From VRUE01 sp963704505 (GTDB lineage Bacteria > Actinomycetota > Thermoleophilia > Solirubrobacterales > 70-9): 64,000 bases of DNA. A program made the translations under genes and the position numbers. The notes under the pieces are model-generated. The model was not told the DNA's origin. It was given only the letters and a program-made list of their open reading frames with translations, and did not search any database. Positions 8,154 through 16,682 of the stretch are shown piece after piece. The stretch is from positions 2,666,001 through 2,730,000 of the forward strand of contig OY969912.1 in NCBI GenBank assembly GCA_963704505.1. Reading direction: 5' to 3'. Within the stretch, counting starts at the first letter, position 1, and every line of letters starts with the position of its first letter.

Positions 8154-9349
8154 GCGTCGAGCGGATCGGCGTGGTCGGGGCGGGGACGATGGGGTCGGGC
8201 ATCGCCCAGCTCGCCTGCCTCGGCGGCTACGAGACCCGCCTCCAAGACCCTGACCCCGCGGCGCTCGAGGCCGGGGCCGAGCGCATGGTCGAGTCGCTCG
8301 GCAAGGGCGTGCGCAAGGAGATGTGGGGCGCCGACGAGGCAGAGGCGGCCGGCGGGCGCCTCGAGGTCGTCAGGGAGATCGACGGGCTGGCCGGCTGCGA
8401 CCTGGTGATCGAGGCCGCCCCCGAGGACGTCGAGCTGAAGCGCCGCCTATTCGCGTCGCTGGCCCAGGCCTGCGGTCCGGAGGCGATCCTCGCCTCCAAC
8501 ACCTCCTCCCTCCCGGTCACCGCGATCGCCGCCGAGACCCCCGGTCCCGAGCGCGTCGTCGGCATGCACTTCTTCAACCCGCCGGCCCTGATGAAGCTGG
8601 TCGAGGTCGTCTTCACCGCCGATTCCTCCGCCGCCGCACTCGAGGCGACCACCGAGGTAGGGCGGCGCATGGGCCGCACGCCGATCCGCGCCAAGGACAG
8701 CCCCGGCTTCATCGCCAACCGCCTCGCTCGCCCCTACTCACTGGAGTCGCTTCGGATGCTCGGGCAGGGCGTCGCCGACGTGGAGACGATCGACCGGGCA
8801 TGCCGCCTCGGCGGCGGCTTCCGCATGGGCCCCTTCGAGCTGATCGACCTGATCGGACTCGACGTCAACCTCAGCGTCGCCCGCTCCTTCTACGCCCAGG
8901 GCGGTGAGCCGGAGCGCTGGAAGCCGAGCGAGATCCAGGAGCGGATGGTCGCCGAGGGGCGGCTGGGGCGCAAGAACGGCCGCGGCTTCTACGCCTACGA
9001 GGAGGGCGAGCCGCACCGGCCCGAGGACCCCGAGCTCGGGATCGCGGCGCCGACGCTGGATCGCTCCGAGCTGGAGAAGATCGACCCCGCGGCGCCCGAG
9101 ATCGTCGCGCGGCTCGTCGCCCAGATCGCCAATGAGGCCGCCTTCGCCCTCGACGAGCGGGTCGGCTCCCGCGAGGACATGGACACCGCGATGCGGCTGG
9201 GCTTCAACTGGCCGCTGGGACCGCTGGAGTTCACCGGGCTGATCGGCCCGGGCCCTGCGGTGGAGTTGCTCGAATCGCTAAGGGCGGAGCACGGGGACGC
9301 CTACGCGCCGGCGCCGGAGCTGATCCGGAACGTCAGCTCGTCGACGTAG
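8150..9349 (+). CDS. 3-hydroxyacyl-CoA dehydrogenase
   Basis: A 399-residue NAD-dependent dehydrogenase that oxidises 3-hydroxyacyl-CoA to 3-ketoacyl-CoA for the thiolase. It begins with a Rossmann motif (VGAGTMGSGIAQLACLGG). The catalytic His is in MHFFNPPALMKLVEVV, and KDSPGFIANRL marks the start of the first C-terminal helical domain. A second, duplicated C-terminal domain follows (ANEAAFALDERVGSREDMDTAM). That makes it longer than the usual single-domain 280-residue 3-hydroxybutyryl-CoA dehydrogenase, similar to PaaH-type proteins. It starts at GTG inside the previous stop. Its 3' end overlaps the convergent UBP zinc-finger gene by 49 bases. Confidence 0.94.
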   Translation: MSVERIGVVGAGTMGSGIAQLACLGGYETRLQDPDPAALEAGAERMVESLGKGVRKEMWGADEAEAAGGRLEVVREIDGLAGCDLVIEAAPEDVELKRRLFASLAQACGPEAILASNTSSLPVTAIAAETPGPERVVGMHFFNPPALMKLVEVVFTADSSAAALEATTEVGRRMGRTPIRAKDSPGFIANRLARPYSLESLRMLGQGVADVETIDRACRLGGGFRMGPFELIDLIGLDVNLSVARSFYAQGGEPERWKPSEIQERMVAEGRLGRKNGRGFYAYEEGEPHRPEDPELGIAAPTLDRSELEKIDPAAPEIVARLVAQIANEAAFALDERVGSREDMDTAMRLGFNWPLGPLEFTGLIGPGPAVELLESLRAEHGDAYAPAPELIRNVSSST

Positions 9350-9588
9350 CACCAGCTCCAGTCCTCGCCCGGCTCGGCGGAGCGGATGATCGGGTGCCCG
9401 GCCTCGTTGAAGTGGGCCGTCGCGTGTTTACCCGGGCTGTTGTCGCAACAGCCGATGCGCCCGCACTCCTGGCACATCCTCAGGTGGACCCACTGCATCC
9501 CGAGCTTCAGGCACTCCTCGCAACCCGCCACCTCGGCCGGAACCTCGGTGTACTCGACGCTGTCGAGATGTGTGCACTCAGTAGCCAT
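9301..9588 (-). CDS. UBP-type zinc finger domain protein
   Basis: A 95-residue protein that is essentially one ZnF-UBP domain. Its zinc ligands are in CTHL, GCEECL, RMCQECGRIGCCDNSPGKHATAHF and a final H/W-rich segment (EDWSWCYVDE). In eukaryotes this fold binds the C-terminal Gly-Gly of free ubiquitin. Stand-alone bacterial versions are common in Actinobacteria but their ligand is not established. It overlaps the 3' end of the 3-hydroxyacyl-CoA dehydrogenase and is divergent from the greA-like gene with 33 bases between starts. Confidence 0.9.
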   Translation of the reverse strand: MATECTHLDSVEYTEVPAEVAGCEECLKLGMQWVHLRMCQECGRIGCCDNSPGKHATAHFNEAGHPIIRSAEPGEDWSWCYVDELTFRISSGAGA

Positions 9589-9621
9589 GCAACCAGCCTA
9601 CCGGTGGTCTAGCCTGCGCGG

Positions 9622-10107
9622 ATGAGCCCGCTCGACTCAGGTGGAGAGGCGATCACCGCCGAGGGCCTCGAGGCCCTCCGGGTTGAGCTCGAGGAACTCG
9701 AAGGGCCGCGGCGCAAAGACATGGCGGCCCGGATCAAGGTCGCCCGCGAGGAAGGCGACCTCAAGGAGAACGCCGAGTACCACATCGCCAAAGAGGACCA
9801 GGCGCATCTCGAGACCCGGATCAAGCGCCTGCGCGAACGACTTCAGAAAGCCGAGGTGGTCGAGGCCGACGACGCCCCCGGCGATGTGTTCGGCTTTGGC
9901 CGCACGGCCGAGGTGCTCGACGAAGCGGCCGAGAAGGTCCACACCTGGACCTTGGTCGGCTCGACCGAGGCCGACCTCGCCGCCGGGCGGCTTTCCGCCG
10001 AGTCGCCGATCGGGGTGGCGCTGCGCGACGCCAAGATCGGCAAACGGGTCGAGGTCGAGACGCCGAAAGGCAAGCGCGGCTTCGTCGTCCAGAAGCTGAC
10101 CGGCTAG
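9622..10107 (+). CDS. greA: GreA/GreB family transcription elongation factor
   Basis: A 161-residue factor that rescues backtracked RNA polymerase by stimulating transcript cleavage. The N-terminal coiled coil contains the acidic tip context (ARIKVAREEGDLKENAEYHIAKEDQ, the DLKENAEY being the hallmark with catalytic acidic residues). The C-terminal FKBP-like globular domain ends SPIGVALRDAKIGKRVEVETPKG. Length matches GreA. It is convergent with trxB, the stops being 19 bases apart. Confidence 0.95.
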   Translation: MSPLDSGGEAITAEGLEALRVELEELEGPRRKDMAARIKVAREEGDLKENAEYHIAKEDQAHLETRIKRLRERLQKAEVVEADDAPGDVFGFGRTAEVLDEAAEKVHTWTLVGSTEADLAAGRLSAESPIGVALRDAKIGKRVEVETPKGKRGFVVQKLTG

Positions 10108-10126
10108 AGCCGGCGGCGAGCTCCGC

Positions 10127-11143
10127 TTAGGTGCCGGGGGTCGGAGCGATCTCGATCGGCTCGCCCTGGGGCAGCCAGTGCGCCTCGGGCGAAGGCGGCG
10201 TGTCGCGCAGGTACCACTCGGCATCGAGGGCGCCCTTGCAGCCTGACCCGGCCGCCGTCACCGCCTGCCGGTAGGTGTGGTCGACGACATCGCCGACGGC
10301 GAAGACGCCGTCGAGGTTGGTCCTGGTCGAGCCGCCCTCGGTGAGGATGTAGCCGCTCTCGTCGGTGCCCACCTGGCCCTCGACGATCTCCGATTTGGGG
10401 ATGTGGCCGATCGCCACGAAGGCGCCCTCGGTGGTCAGGTCCTCGGTCTCGTCGGTGTCGGCGTTGCGGAGCCGGACATGATCGAGTTTGCCGCCGTCTC
10501 CGCCGACGAACTCATCGATCACGAACGGGGTCTTGAAGGAGATGTTGGGCTGCTCGGCGGCGCGCTCGTGCATGATCTTCGAGGCGCGGAAATCGTCGCG
10601 GCGATTGACGATCGTCAGCTCGTCGGCGAACTTGGAGACGAAGATCGCGTCCTCCATCGCCGAGTCGCCGCCGCCGACGACGATCACCTTCCGGCCCTTG
10701 AAGAAAGCCCCGTCGCAGACGCCGCATGTGGATACGCCGCAGCCGCTGAGCTCGAGCTCTCCGGGAACGCCGAGCCTTCGCGGCTCCGCCCCCATCGCCA
10801 GGATCACGGTCCGGGCGAGGTACTCCTCGTCGCCGAGGTAGACCTTCTGGACGCCACCGTCGCTGAGCTCCACCCTGTCGACGTCGTCGGAGACGAAGCG
10901 GGTGCCGAAGCGCTCGGCCTGCCCGCGGAACTGGGTCATCATCTCGGGGCCCATGATCCCGTCCGGGTAGCCGGGGTAATTCTCGACGTCGGTGGTGTTC
11001 TGCAGCTGGCCGCCCCAGTGGAATCCCTCGAACACGAGGGGCTCGAGGTTGGCGCGCGCCGTGTAGAGCGCAGCCGTGTAGCCGGCGGGACCTCCGCCGA
11101 CGATGATCACGTTCTCGACCTTCTTGCCGCCGCTCTCAGTCAT
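10127..11143 (-). CDS. trxB: Thioredoxin-disulfide reductase
   Basis: A 338-residue FAD/NADPH flavoenzyme that reduces thioredoxin. Its FAD motif is GGGPAGYTAALYTAR (residues 16-30). The redox-active CxxC is Cys140-Gly-Val-Cys143 in STCGVCDGAFF, and the NADPH motif is VVGGGDSAMEDA. A FAD-binding GVFAVGDVVDHTYRQAVTAAGSGC segment lies near the C terminus. A clear promoter (TTGACC-N17-TACTAT) precedes it. No thioredoxin gene is adjacent. Confidence 0.95.
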   Translation of the reverse strand: MTESGGKKVENVIIVGGGPAGYTAALYTARANLEPLVFEGFHWGGQLQNTTDVENYPGYPDGIMGPEMMTQFRGQAERFGTRFVSDDVDRVELSDGGVQKVYLGDEEYLARTVILAMGAEPRRLGVPGELELSGCGVSTCGVCDGAFFKGRKVIVVGGGDSAMEDAIFVSKFADELTIVNRRDDFRASKIMHERAAEQPNISFKTPFVIDEFVGGDGGKLDHVRLRNADTDETEDLTTEGAFVAIGHIPKSEIVEGQVGTDESGYILTEGGSTRTNLDGVFAVGDVVDHTYRQAVTAAGSGCKGALDAEWYLRDTPPSPEAHWLPQGEPIEIAPTPGT

Positions 11144-11191
11144 CTACCCACCACCTTTTCTCACCGCGTGAAGTCTAATACTTTACTTTTG

Positions 11192-11220
11192 ATAGTACGC
11201 CTCCGTCAGCCCTCGGTCAA
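11192..11220 (-). promoter_or_regulatory. Sigma-70-type promoter of trxB
   Basis: On the minus strand, TTGACC (11220-11215) and TACTAT (11197-11192) are separated by exactly 17 bases, close to the consensus. The -35 box overlaps the last codons of the upstream gene. The A/T-rich stretch from 11161 to 11197 stands out against its G+C-rich surroundings. Confidence 0.65.
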
Positions 11221-12368
11221 GGCGCCGCCGTGACCTCCACGGGCTTGCCGCGGTCGATCGGCAGTCCCTCGTCTTCCCAGCGCTGAACCGTCGCGCGGAG
11301 CTGGAAGAAGGCGACGATCCCGAAGGGTATCGGCAGCCAGAAGGCGACCAGCCGGTAGACCAGGATCGCAGGGAAGACGGTGTCCTCGGGCAGCCCGAAG
11401 AGGACAAAGGCGCCGATCAGCCCGGCGTCGACGGCCCCCACCCCGGCCGGAGCCAGCGGAAAGAGGTTGGCGACCATGCCGAGGAAGAAGCCCTGGACGA
11501 CCACCGCGAGCGGCACGTGGACCCCGAAGGCGTGGAAGGAGGCCCAGAGGACACCGATGCTGGTCGCCCAGAAGCCGGCGGCGCCGATCACCGCCAGGCC
11601 GCCCCTTCTTGGGTGCGCGAAGAGGCTGAGCGCGAAGCGGAACCCTTCGGCGACCGTCGCCGGCACCTTGGCGACGCTCGCCGCGATCGAGCGCGCCCGC
11701 TCCCCGTGGCGCTCCGCGTAGGGCTCGATCCGCCGGGTCAGGTCGGAGGGGATCAGCGCGATCAGGACGCCGAGCACGATCAGCAGGCCGGCGACCCCGG
11801 CCGGGACGATCGTCAGCTCGACCGAGTCGGCACCGTTAACGACCCCGGTCCGCAACAGGATCCCGAAGACGATCAGGGCGATCGGGTAGAAGGCGTAATG
11901 GAGGGTGATGAAGGCGACCATCCGCCGCCCGACTTCGATCCTGCTCATCCCGGCCTTGCGCAGGGACCAGTAGGTGAGGGCTATACCGCCGGCGCCGCCG
12001 GCCGAGAAGAGCAGCGTGGCGGCGACCCCGGCCATGTTGATCTCGTAGGTCTCGACCCACCGGAGGCGCAGCGCGTCGCCGCCGACAACCGCCTTGAAGA
12101 GGGCGATGTAGGTGGCGAAGGAGGCGATGCTGAAGCCGATCGCGATGACGACCCAGATCGGATCGGCGTCGTCGAGCTTGCTGAGCGCGTCGCCGAGGCC
12201 GACCAGCTTCGGGAAGAGGAAGTAGATCGCGCCGAGCAGGACGAGCACGACGACTGCGGTCTGGATCACGCGCCTCGGCGTGAACAGCGGTAGTCCGGCG
12301 GCGCGATTCAGTTCCGCGGTGTCGTCGACCTCGACCGGGGGGTCCTTGACCGAGCCTTCCTCGGACAC
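11217..12368 (-). CDS. Flippase-like integral membrane protein (UPF0104 / LPG-synthase TM-region family)
   Basis: A 383-residue polytopic membrane protein of the lysylphosphatidylglycerol-synthase transmembrane-domain/UPF0104 family. Family landmarks are TLLFSAGGAGGIALTYWSLRKAG and NLFPLAPAGVGAVDAGLIGAFVLFGL. The soluble aminoacyltransferase domain of true MprF enzymes is absent, so it is more likely a lipid translocator or scaffold. The start chosen is GTG at 12368, ten bases after the PAP2 stop; the GGAG just before it gives almost no Shine-Dalgarno spacing, so initiation probably relies on coupling. Pairing with a PAP2 protein suggests envelope lipid work. Confidence 0.8.
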   Translation of the reverse strand: MSEEGSVKDPPVEVDDTAELNRAAGLPLFTPRRVIQTAVVVLVLLGAIYFLFPKLVGLGDALSKLDDADPIWVVIAIGFSIASFATYIALFKAVVGGDALRLRWVETYEINMAGVAATLLFSAGGAGGIALTYWSLRKAGMSRIEVGRRMVAFITLHYAFYPIALIVFGILLRTGVVNGADSVELTIVPAGVAGLLIVLGVLIALIPSDLTRRIEPYAERHGERARSIAASVAKVPATVAEGFRFALSLFAHPRRGGLAVIGAAGFWATSIGVLWASFHAFGVHVPLAVVVQGFFLGMVANLFPLAPAGVGAVDAGLIGAFVLFGLPEDTVFPAILVYRLVAFWLPIPFGIVAFFQLRATVQRWEDEGLPIDRGKPVEVTAAP

Positions 12369-12378
12369 CTCCGGGAAC

Positions 12379-13323
12379 CTACCCGTTCGCCAACCTCTCC
12401 AAGCGCTGGAGGCCGCGGTTGGCGCCGGCCACGAGCGGCTCGGCAAGCGGCTCGGCACCCCGAACCGCGACGACCAGCCCGGCGCCGGCGGCGAGGTCGG
12501 TGACGTAGTGCTCACCGAGGTAGACGAGGGCGAAGCCGAGGGTGAGCGCGTAGGCCCACCCGAGCGTCCCCTCCACCTTGCCGGCTTCGGCGAGCGAGGT
12601 GGCGGCGACCAGGGAGGTGGCGAAGTGGAGCGAAGGCATCGCCGCCCAGGGGTTGCCGCCGAGCGCGTCATACATCTTCGGCCAGGCCGAGCCCCAGAAT
12701 TCATCGCCGACCTCGACCATGATCCGCCGCACCTCTTCGTCGGTCAGCCCCTCCTCGGAGGCCCACCAGGGCGGCGCGGTGGGGACCGCGAAGTAGACGA
12801 TGCAGCCGGTGTCGAAGACCGCGGCGAGGCGACGCGCGGCGCGCGGGAACAGATGCGGGTGCCGGATCAGGATGTACGCGAGCGCGCAGTAGGGCTCGAG
12901 GAACCAGAGCCAGTGGACCCAGGTGAGGAAGAAGTTGAGCGTGCCGACCCGCTTGAACCGGGCGAGGCCGCGCTGGAGGCGGGCGTTGGGCAGCTTCCCC
13001 AGCCCGATCAGCCGGTCGGAGACGATCGGGTAGTGGCTGCGCAGGCGGCTCCTGAGCCCCTCCGGGTTGTCGAAGGGCAGCTCGTGGATCATCACGAAAG
13101 CCCACATCTGCATCGCGAAGAGGGCAACGTCACGGCCTTTGGAGCGGGGCCGCAGGATCGCGACGCCGAGCGGCCCGCCGGCGCAGGCGGCGATCGTCAC
13201 CGGGGCGGGGATCCGGGCTTTGCGGCGGAGCAGAGGGACCGCGAAAGCAGCGGCCACGGCGCCGGCCGCCCCGGCCCGCACCGCCACCCGCAACGTCGGA
13301 GATGGCCGGGAGGGGCTGCGCAT
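12379..13323 (-). CDS. PAP2-superfamily membrane protein (inositolphosphotransferase/phosphatase-like)
   Basis: A 314-residue multi-pass protein with the PAP2 signature in the late half: AAMPSLHFATSLVA (the PSxH motif) and LGEHYVTDLAAG (the His-Asp motif). This is the arrangement seen in the aureobasidin-resistance/inositolphosphorylceramide-synthase-like branch. WFLEPYCALAYILIRHPHLF and YFAVPTAPPW are further family features. The start is the ATG at 13323, because the frame upstream runs into the divergent subunit II gene. It is followed directly by the flippase-like gene. Confidence 0.8.
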   Translation of the reverse strand: MRSPSRPSPTLRVAVRAGAAGAVAAAFAVPLLRRKARIPAPVTIAACAGGPLGVAILRPRSKGRDVALFAMQMWAFVMIHELPFDNPEGLRSRLRSHYPIVSDRLIGLGKLPNARLQRGLARFKRVGTLNFFLTWVHWLWFLEPYCALAYILIRHPHLFPRAARRLAAVFDTGCIVYFAVPTAPPWWASEEGLTDEEVRRIMVEVGDEFWGSAWPKMYDALGGNPWAAMPSLHFATSLVAATSLAEAGKVEGTLGWAYALTLGFALVYLGEHYVTDLAAGAGLVVAVRGAEPLAEPLVAGANRGLQRLERLANG

Positions 13324-13351
13324 CAGCGCGCGAGTATAGGATGGCCGCGCT

Positions 13352-14050
13352 TTGGCGCCCCATTCCCCTGGCACAGACCAGCTCGACACCTTGCTCTGGG
13401 TCGGCTTCGTCGTCGCGGCGATCCTGATCGTCGCGGTCAACGTCGGCCTGTTCTACGTCCTGCGCAAGTTCAGGGCCGAGCGGGGCGACGAGCCGCGCCA
13501 GGTCAGCGGCGGTCGCCGCATCCAGGTCAGGATGGGCGCCCTGCTCGCCGCCTTCGCGATCGTGATCCTCGTCGTCAGCATCGTCTTCACCGAGAAGGCG
13601 CGCGAGGTCCCGAGCACCGGCGCCGACGGACTGCAGGCGGCCAGCACCGCGCCGCTGAAGATCGAAGCCACAGGGCAGCAGTGGCTCTGGCGCTACGAAT
13701 ACCCGAACGAAACCTTCTCCTATTACAAGCTGGTCGTCCCGGTCGACACCGCGGTCGAACTCGACCTCGTCTCCACCGACGTCATCCACACCTGGGACGT
13801 GCCGGAACTAGCCGGCAAGCGCGACGCCGTGCCCGGCAAGACCACCCCCGTCGTCTTCCGCGCCGACGAAGAAGGAACCTTCGACGGACAGTCCGCGACC
13901 CTCTCCGGACAGGCCTACGCGGCGATGAGGACCGAGGTCGAAGTGGTCTCGCCGGAGCAATACGAAGAATTCCTCAAGACCCAGAAAAGCGACATCCAGG
14001 CCGCCCAGGACCGGGTCGTCTCGCTGATCGAAAACGGGGAAGTGCCGTGA
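13352..14050 (+). CDS. Cytochrome c oxidase subunit II homologue lacking the CuA site
   Basis: A 232-residue protein with the subunit II fold. Two membrane helices (about 12-36 and 60-80) are followed by a cupredoxin domain with the aromatic patch QQWLWRYEYP and STDVIHTWDVPELAGKRDAVPG. CuA would need Cys-x-Glu-x-Cys-x3-His-x2-Met. Here the aligned segment is SATLSGQAYAAM: Ser181, Thr183, Ser185 and Tyr189 replace Cys, Glu, Cys and His. Only His146 and Met192 remain, so no CuA centre can form. The start is TTG at 13352, 28 bases from the divergent PAP2 start. It overlaps the next gene by four bases. It may be a non-redox structural or regulatory subunit. Confidence 0.88.
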   Translation: MAPHSPGTDQLDTLLWVGFVVAAILIVAVNVGLFYVLRKFRAERGDEPRQVSGGRRIQVRMGALLAAFAIVILVVSIVFTEKAREVPSTGADGLQAASTAPLKIEATGQQWLWRYEYPNETFSYYKLVVPVDTAVELDLVSTDVIHTWDVPELAGKRDAVPGKTTPVVFRADEEGTFDGQSATLSGQAYAAMRTEVEVVSPEQYEEFLKTQKSDIQAAQDRVVSLIENGEVP

Positions 14051-15741
14051 GCGCCGCACCTCCCGAGCTGGTCGTCGACGGCTTCCCGAAGCGCCGCGCG
14101 CGCTGGGTCGAGATCGCCACCAGCGCCGACCACAAGGATCTCGGCCGGGTCCTGATCACCGCCGCGTTCGGCTTCCTCTTCATCGCCCTGATCGAGCTGC
14201 TGCTGATGCGGCTCCAGCTGGTCATCCCCGAGAACACCTTCCTCTCGCCGGTGACCTTCAACCGGATGCTTTCCCTCTACGGGGCGACCGCGATCTTCTT
14301 CTTCGCGATCCCGCTGGCGCTCGGGTTCTTCTACTACGTGGTGCCGCTGCAGATCGGCGCCCGCGGCACGGCGCTACCGCGGCTCGGGCAGGTGGGCGTC
14401 TGGCTGGTGATCGCCGGCGCGACCGTCCTCTACGCGGGCTTCCTCTGGACCCCCTCGGAGGCAGGCGTAAACCCGCTGCCGCCGCTCTCGGAGCTCGCCT
14501 TCCTCGCCAATGACGGCGTCGACGCCTGGTGCGCGGCCACCGGACTGGCGACGCTCGGCTTCGTCCTGCTCTCGATCAACCTGGTGACGACGCTGCGCAA
14601 CATGAGGGCCCCGGGAATGGCCTGGCGGCGGCTGCCGATCTTCTCCTGGTCGGCGGCGATCGGCTCCTGGCTGCTGCTCGTGATCGGCCCGGTGATGCTG
14701 GCGGCGGTGACGATGCTGCTCATCGACCGGAACTTCGACGGGATCTTCTTCGCCGACGGCTCCGGCGGCGCGCCGCTGCTCTGGCAGCACCTGAGCTGGA
14801 TCTTCTTCACCGGCGCCTACATGCTGATCCTGATCTTCTCGCTCGGCTTGATCGCCGAAATCGTCTCCGCCTTCGCCCGCAAGCCGATCTTCAACCGCGG
14901 CGCGACGATCGGGTCGCTGATCGCGATCGCCGTGATCGGAACCCTCGCCTGGATGCAGAACATGCTCACTGCGCCGATCGGGATCGGCTGGATGTACTTC
15001 GCGATGATCATGTCGCTGGCGCTGATCGTGCCCTTCGGGCTGATCTTCTTCAACCTGATCGCGACCCTCGCCGGGGGCGCGATCAGGATGCGCGCGCCGC
15101 TGCTCTTCGCGGCCGGCGCGATCTCGATGATCTCGATCGGCCTCGCCTCGGAGATCTGCCACTCGATCGTAGGTGCGGCTTGGCAGCTGAAGAACACGAC
15201 CGACTCGACCGCGGCAACTCATTTCGCCCTGGTCGGCGGTGCCGTCTTCGGCGGGTTCGCCGCGCTGCACTTCTGGTTCCCGAAGATGACCGGCAAGACC
15301 ATGGGCGAGAGCCTGGCGCGGATCTCCTTCTGGACGATGGTGGTCGGGATGCTGCTCGCCTTCGTGCCGCTCTTCCTTGCCGGTGGCGAGGAGGGCCAGG
15401 TGATCGACGCCTACAAGTTCTTCGACTCGACCGGGGTCAACGCCTACAACATGATCGCCTCGATCGGCACCTTCATCCTCGCTGCCGGGATCATCCTGAC
15501 CCTGGTCAACGCGATCTTCAGCCGCACCGAGGGCCCGGATGCCGGCCACGACCCGTGGGGCGGCGATTCGCTCGAGTGGTTCGCCCTGTCGCCGCCGGAG
15601 CCGCACAACTTCGATGTCCTGCCGGACGTGCGCAGCGCCCGCCCGATGCGCGACATCCGCGAGTCGATCTCACACCGCACCACCCCGCCCGACCCGGCCG
15701 AGGAGCAACGGCCGGTGCCTGAGTCCCAGCCGGTAGCCTGA
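14047..15741 (+). CDS. Cytochrome c oxidase subunit I homologue lacking heme and CuB ligands
   Basis: A 564-residue, 12-helix heme-copper oxidase-like protein starting at a GTG in the subunit II stop. Landmarks are kept: FNRMLSLYGATAIFFFAIP, MRAPGMAWRRLPIFSW, QHLSWIFF, ARKPIF and FWFPKMTGK. The ligands are not. The heme a His is Tyr78. The HPEVY motif with its CuB His and Tyr is TGAYM (255-259). The CuB His-His pair is Gln304-Asn305. The heme a3 His aligns with Ala390. Only His392, the other heme a ligand, remains. A working binuclear centre is therefore excluded. The tail (about 500-564) is hydrophilic and proline-rich. Confidence 0.88.
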   Translation: MSAAPPELVVDGFPKRRARWVEIATSADHKDLGRVLITAAFGFLFIALIELLLMRLQLVIPENTFLSPVTFNRMLSLYGATAIFFFAIPLALGFFYYVVPLQIGARGTALPRLGQVGVWLVIAGATVLYAGFLWTPSEAGVNPLPPLSELAFLANDGVDAWCAATGLATLGFVLLSINLVTTLRNMRAPGMAWRRLPIFSWSAAIGSWLLLVIGPVMLAAVTMLLIDRNFDGIFFADGSGGAPLLWQHLSWIFFTGAYMLILIFSLGLIAEIVSAFARKPIFNRGATIGSLIAIAVIGTLAWMQNMLTAPIGIGWMYFAMIMSLALIVPFGLIFFNLIATLAGGAIRMRAPLLFAAGAISMISIGLASEICHSIVGAAWQLKNTTDSTAATHFALVGGAVFGGFAALHFWFPKMTGKTMGESLARISFWTMVVGMLLAFVPLFLAGGEEGQVIDAYKFFDSTGVNAYNMIASIGTFILAAGIILTLVNAIFSRTEGPDAGHDPWGGDSLEWFALSPPEPHNFDVLPDVRSARPMRDIRESISHRTTPPDPAEEQRPVPESQPVA

Positions 15742-15746
15742 CCCCC

Positions 15747-16643
15747 ATGAGTGGCGCCCAAACGGCGGTGGTCGAGCGACGCGCGCTCGTCCCCTCGATC
15801 GTCCGCGATTACCTGACGCTGACCAAGCCGAAGGTGCAGTCGCTGCTCCTGTTCATCACGGTCACGACCATGTACGTCGCCGGCGACCCATCGCTCGGCC
15901 TCGTCTTCATCACCTGCCTCGGCGGCGCGCTCTCGGCCGGCGGCGCGGGTGCGATCAACCACGCGATCGACCGCGACATCGACCGCCTGATGGCGCGGAC
16001 CGCTGATCGTCCGGTCGCCGCCGGCCGAATCTCGCCGCGGGCGGCGATCGCCTTCGGCTCGCTCCTCGCGACCGCGTCGGTCGTGCTCCTCACGCTCGCC
16101 GTCAACCCGTTGGCGGCGGCGCTGTCATTCTCCGGGTTCGTCGGCTACGTCTTCGTCTACACGCTGTGGCTGAAGCGGACGACGCCACAGAACATCGTGA
16201 TCGGCGGCGCCGCCGGCGCGGTGCCCCCGCTGGTCGCCTGGGCCGCGGTCACCGGCGGCCTCGACGGCACCGCCCTCTTCCTCTTCGCGATCGTCTTCTT
16301 CTGGACCCCGCCGCACTTCTGGGCGCTCTCGCTGCTGATGAAGGACGAGTACGCCAAGGTCGGCGTGCCGATGATGCCGGTCGTCCGCGGCGAGAAGGAG
16401 ACCCGGCGCCAGATCCTGCTCTACACGATCCTGCTCTACGCGGTGACCCAGCTGCCCTTCTGCGCGGGCGGCTTCGGGGTCGAGTATCTGATCGCTTCGA
16501 TGACGCTCGGGGCCGGCTTCATCTACTTCTCGGTGAGGCTCCTGCGCAACGGCACGCGAAGCTGGGCGCTGCGCACCTACCTCTTCTCGCTCGCCTACCT
16601 GGCGCTCCTCTTCCTCTCCATGCCCCTGGACCGGCTGTTCTGA
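15747..16643 (+). CDS. ctaB: Protoheme IX farnesyltransferase (heme O synthase)
   Basis: A 298-residue UbiA-type prenyltransferase that adds a farnesyl group to heme b, the first step to heme A. The metal-binding motif NHAIDRDIDRLMARTADRP and the second aspartate-rich loop KDEYAKVGVPMMPVVRGEKETR are intact, with about nine membrane helices. It starts five bases after the degenerate subunit I. It serves the canonical aa3 oxidase encoded some 5 kb away, although it is placed with the ligand-less pair. Confidence 0.95.
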   Translation: MSGAQTAVVERRALVPSIVRDYLTLTKPKVQSLLLFITVTTMYVAGDPSLGLVFITCLGGALSAGGAGAINHAIDRDIDRLMARTADRPVAAGRISPRAAIAFGSLLATASVVLLTLAVNPLAAALSFSGFVGYVFVYTLWLKRTTPQNIVIGGAAGAVPPLVAWAAVTGGLDGTALFLFAIVFFWTPPHFWALSLLMKDEYAKVGVPMMPVVRGEKETRRQILLYTILLYAVTQLPFCAGGFGVEYLIASMTLGAGFIYFSVRLLRNGTRSWALRTYLFSLAYLALLFLSMPLDRLF

Positions 16644-16682
16644 CAGCCGGCTCTGAGTTGGCCGTCTGGTAGAAATCCGCCC

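Noticed and set aside
12280..14046. An open plus-strand frame running continuously into the subunit I homologue, which would make a 1153-residue protein
   Set aside because: The upstream part is antisense to the PAP2 and flippase-like genes and has low-complexity Arg/Gly/Pro composition. Subunit I homology begins at GTG 14047, coupled to the subunit II stop.
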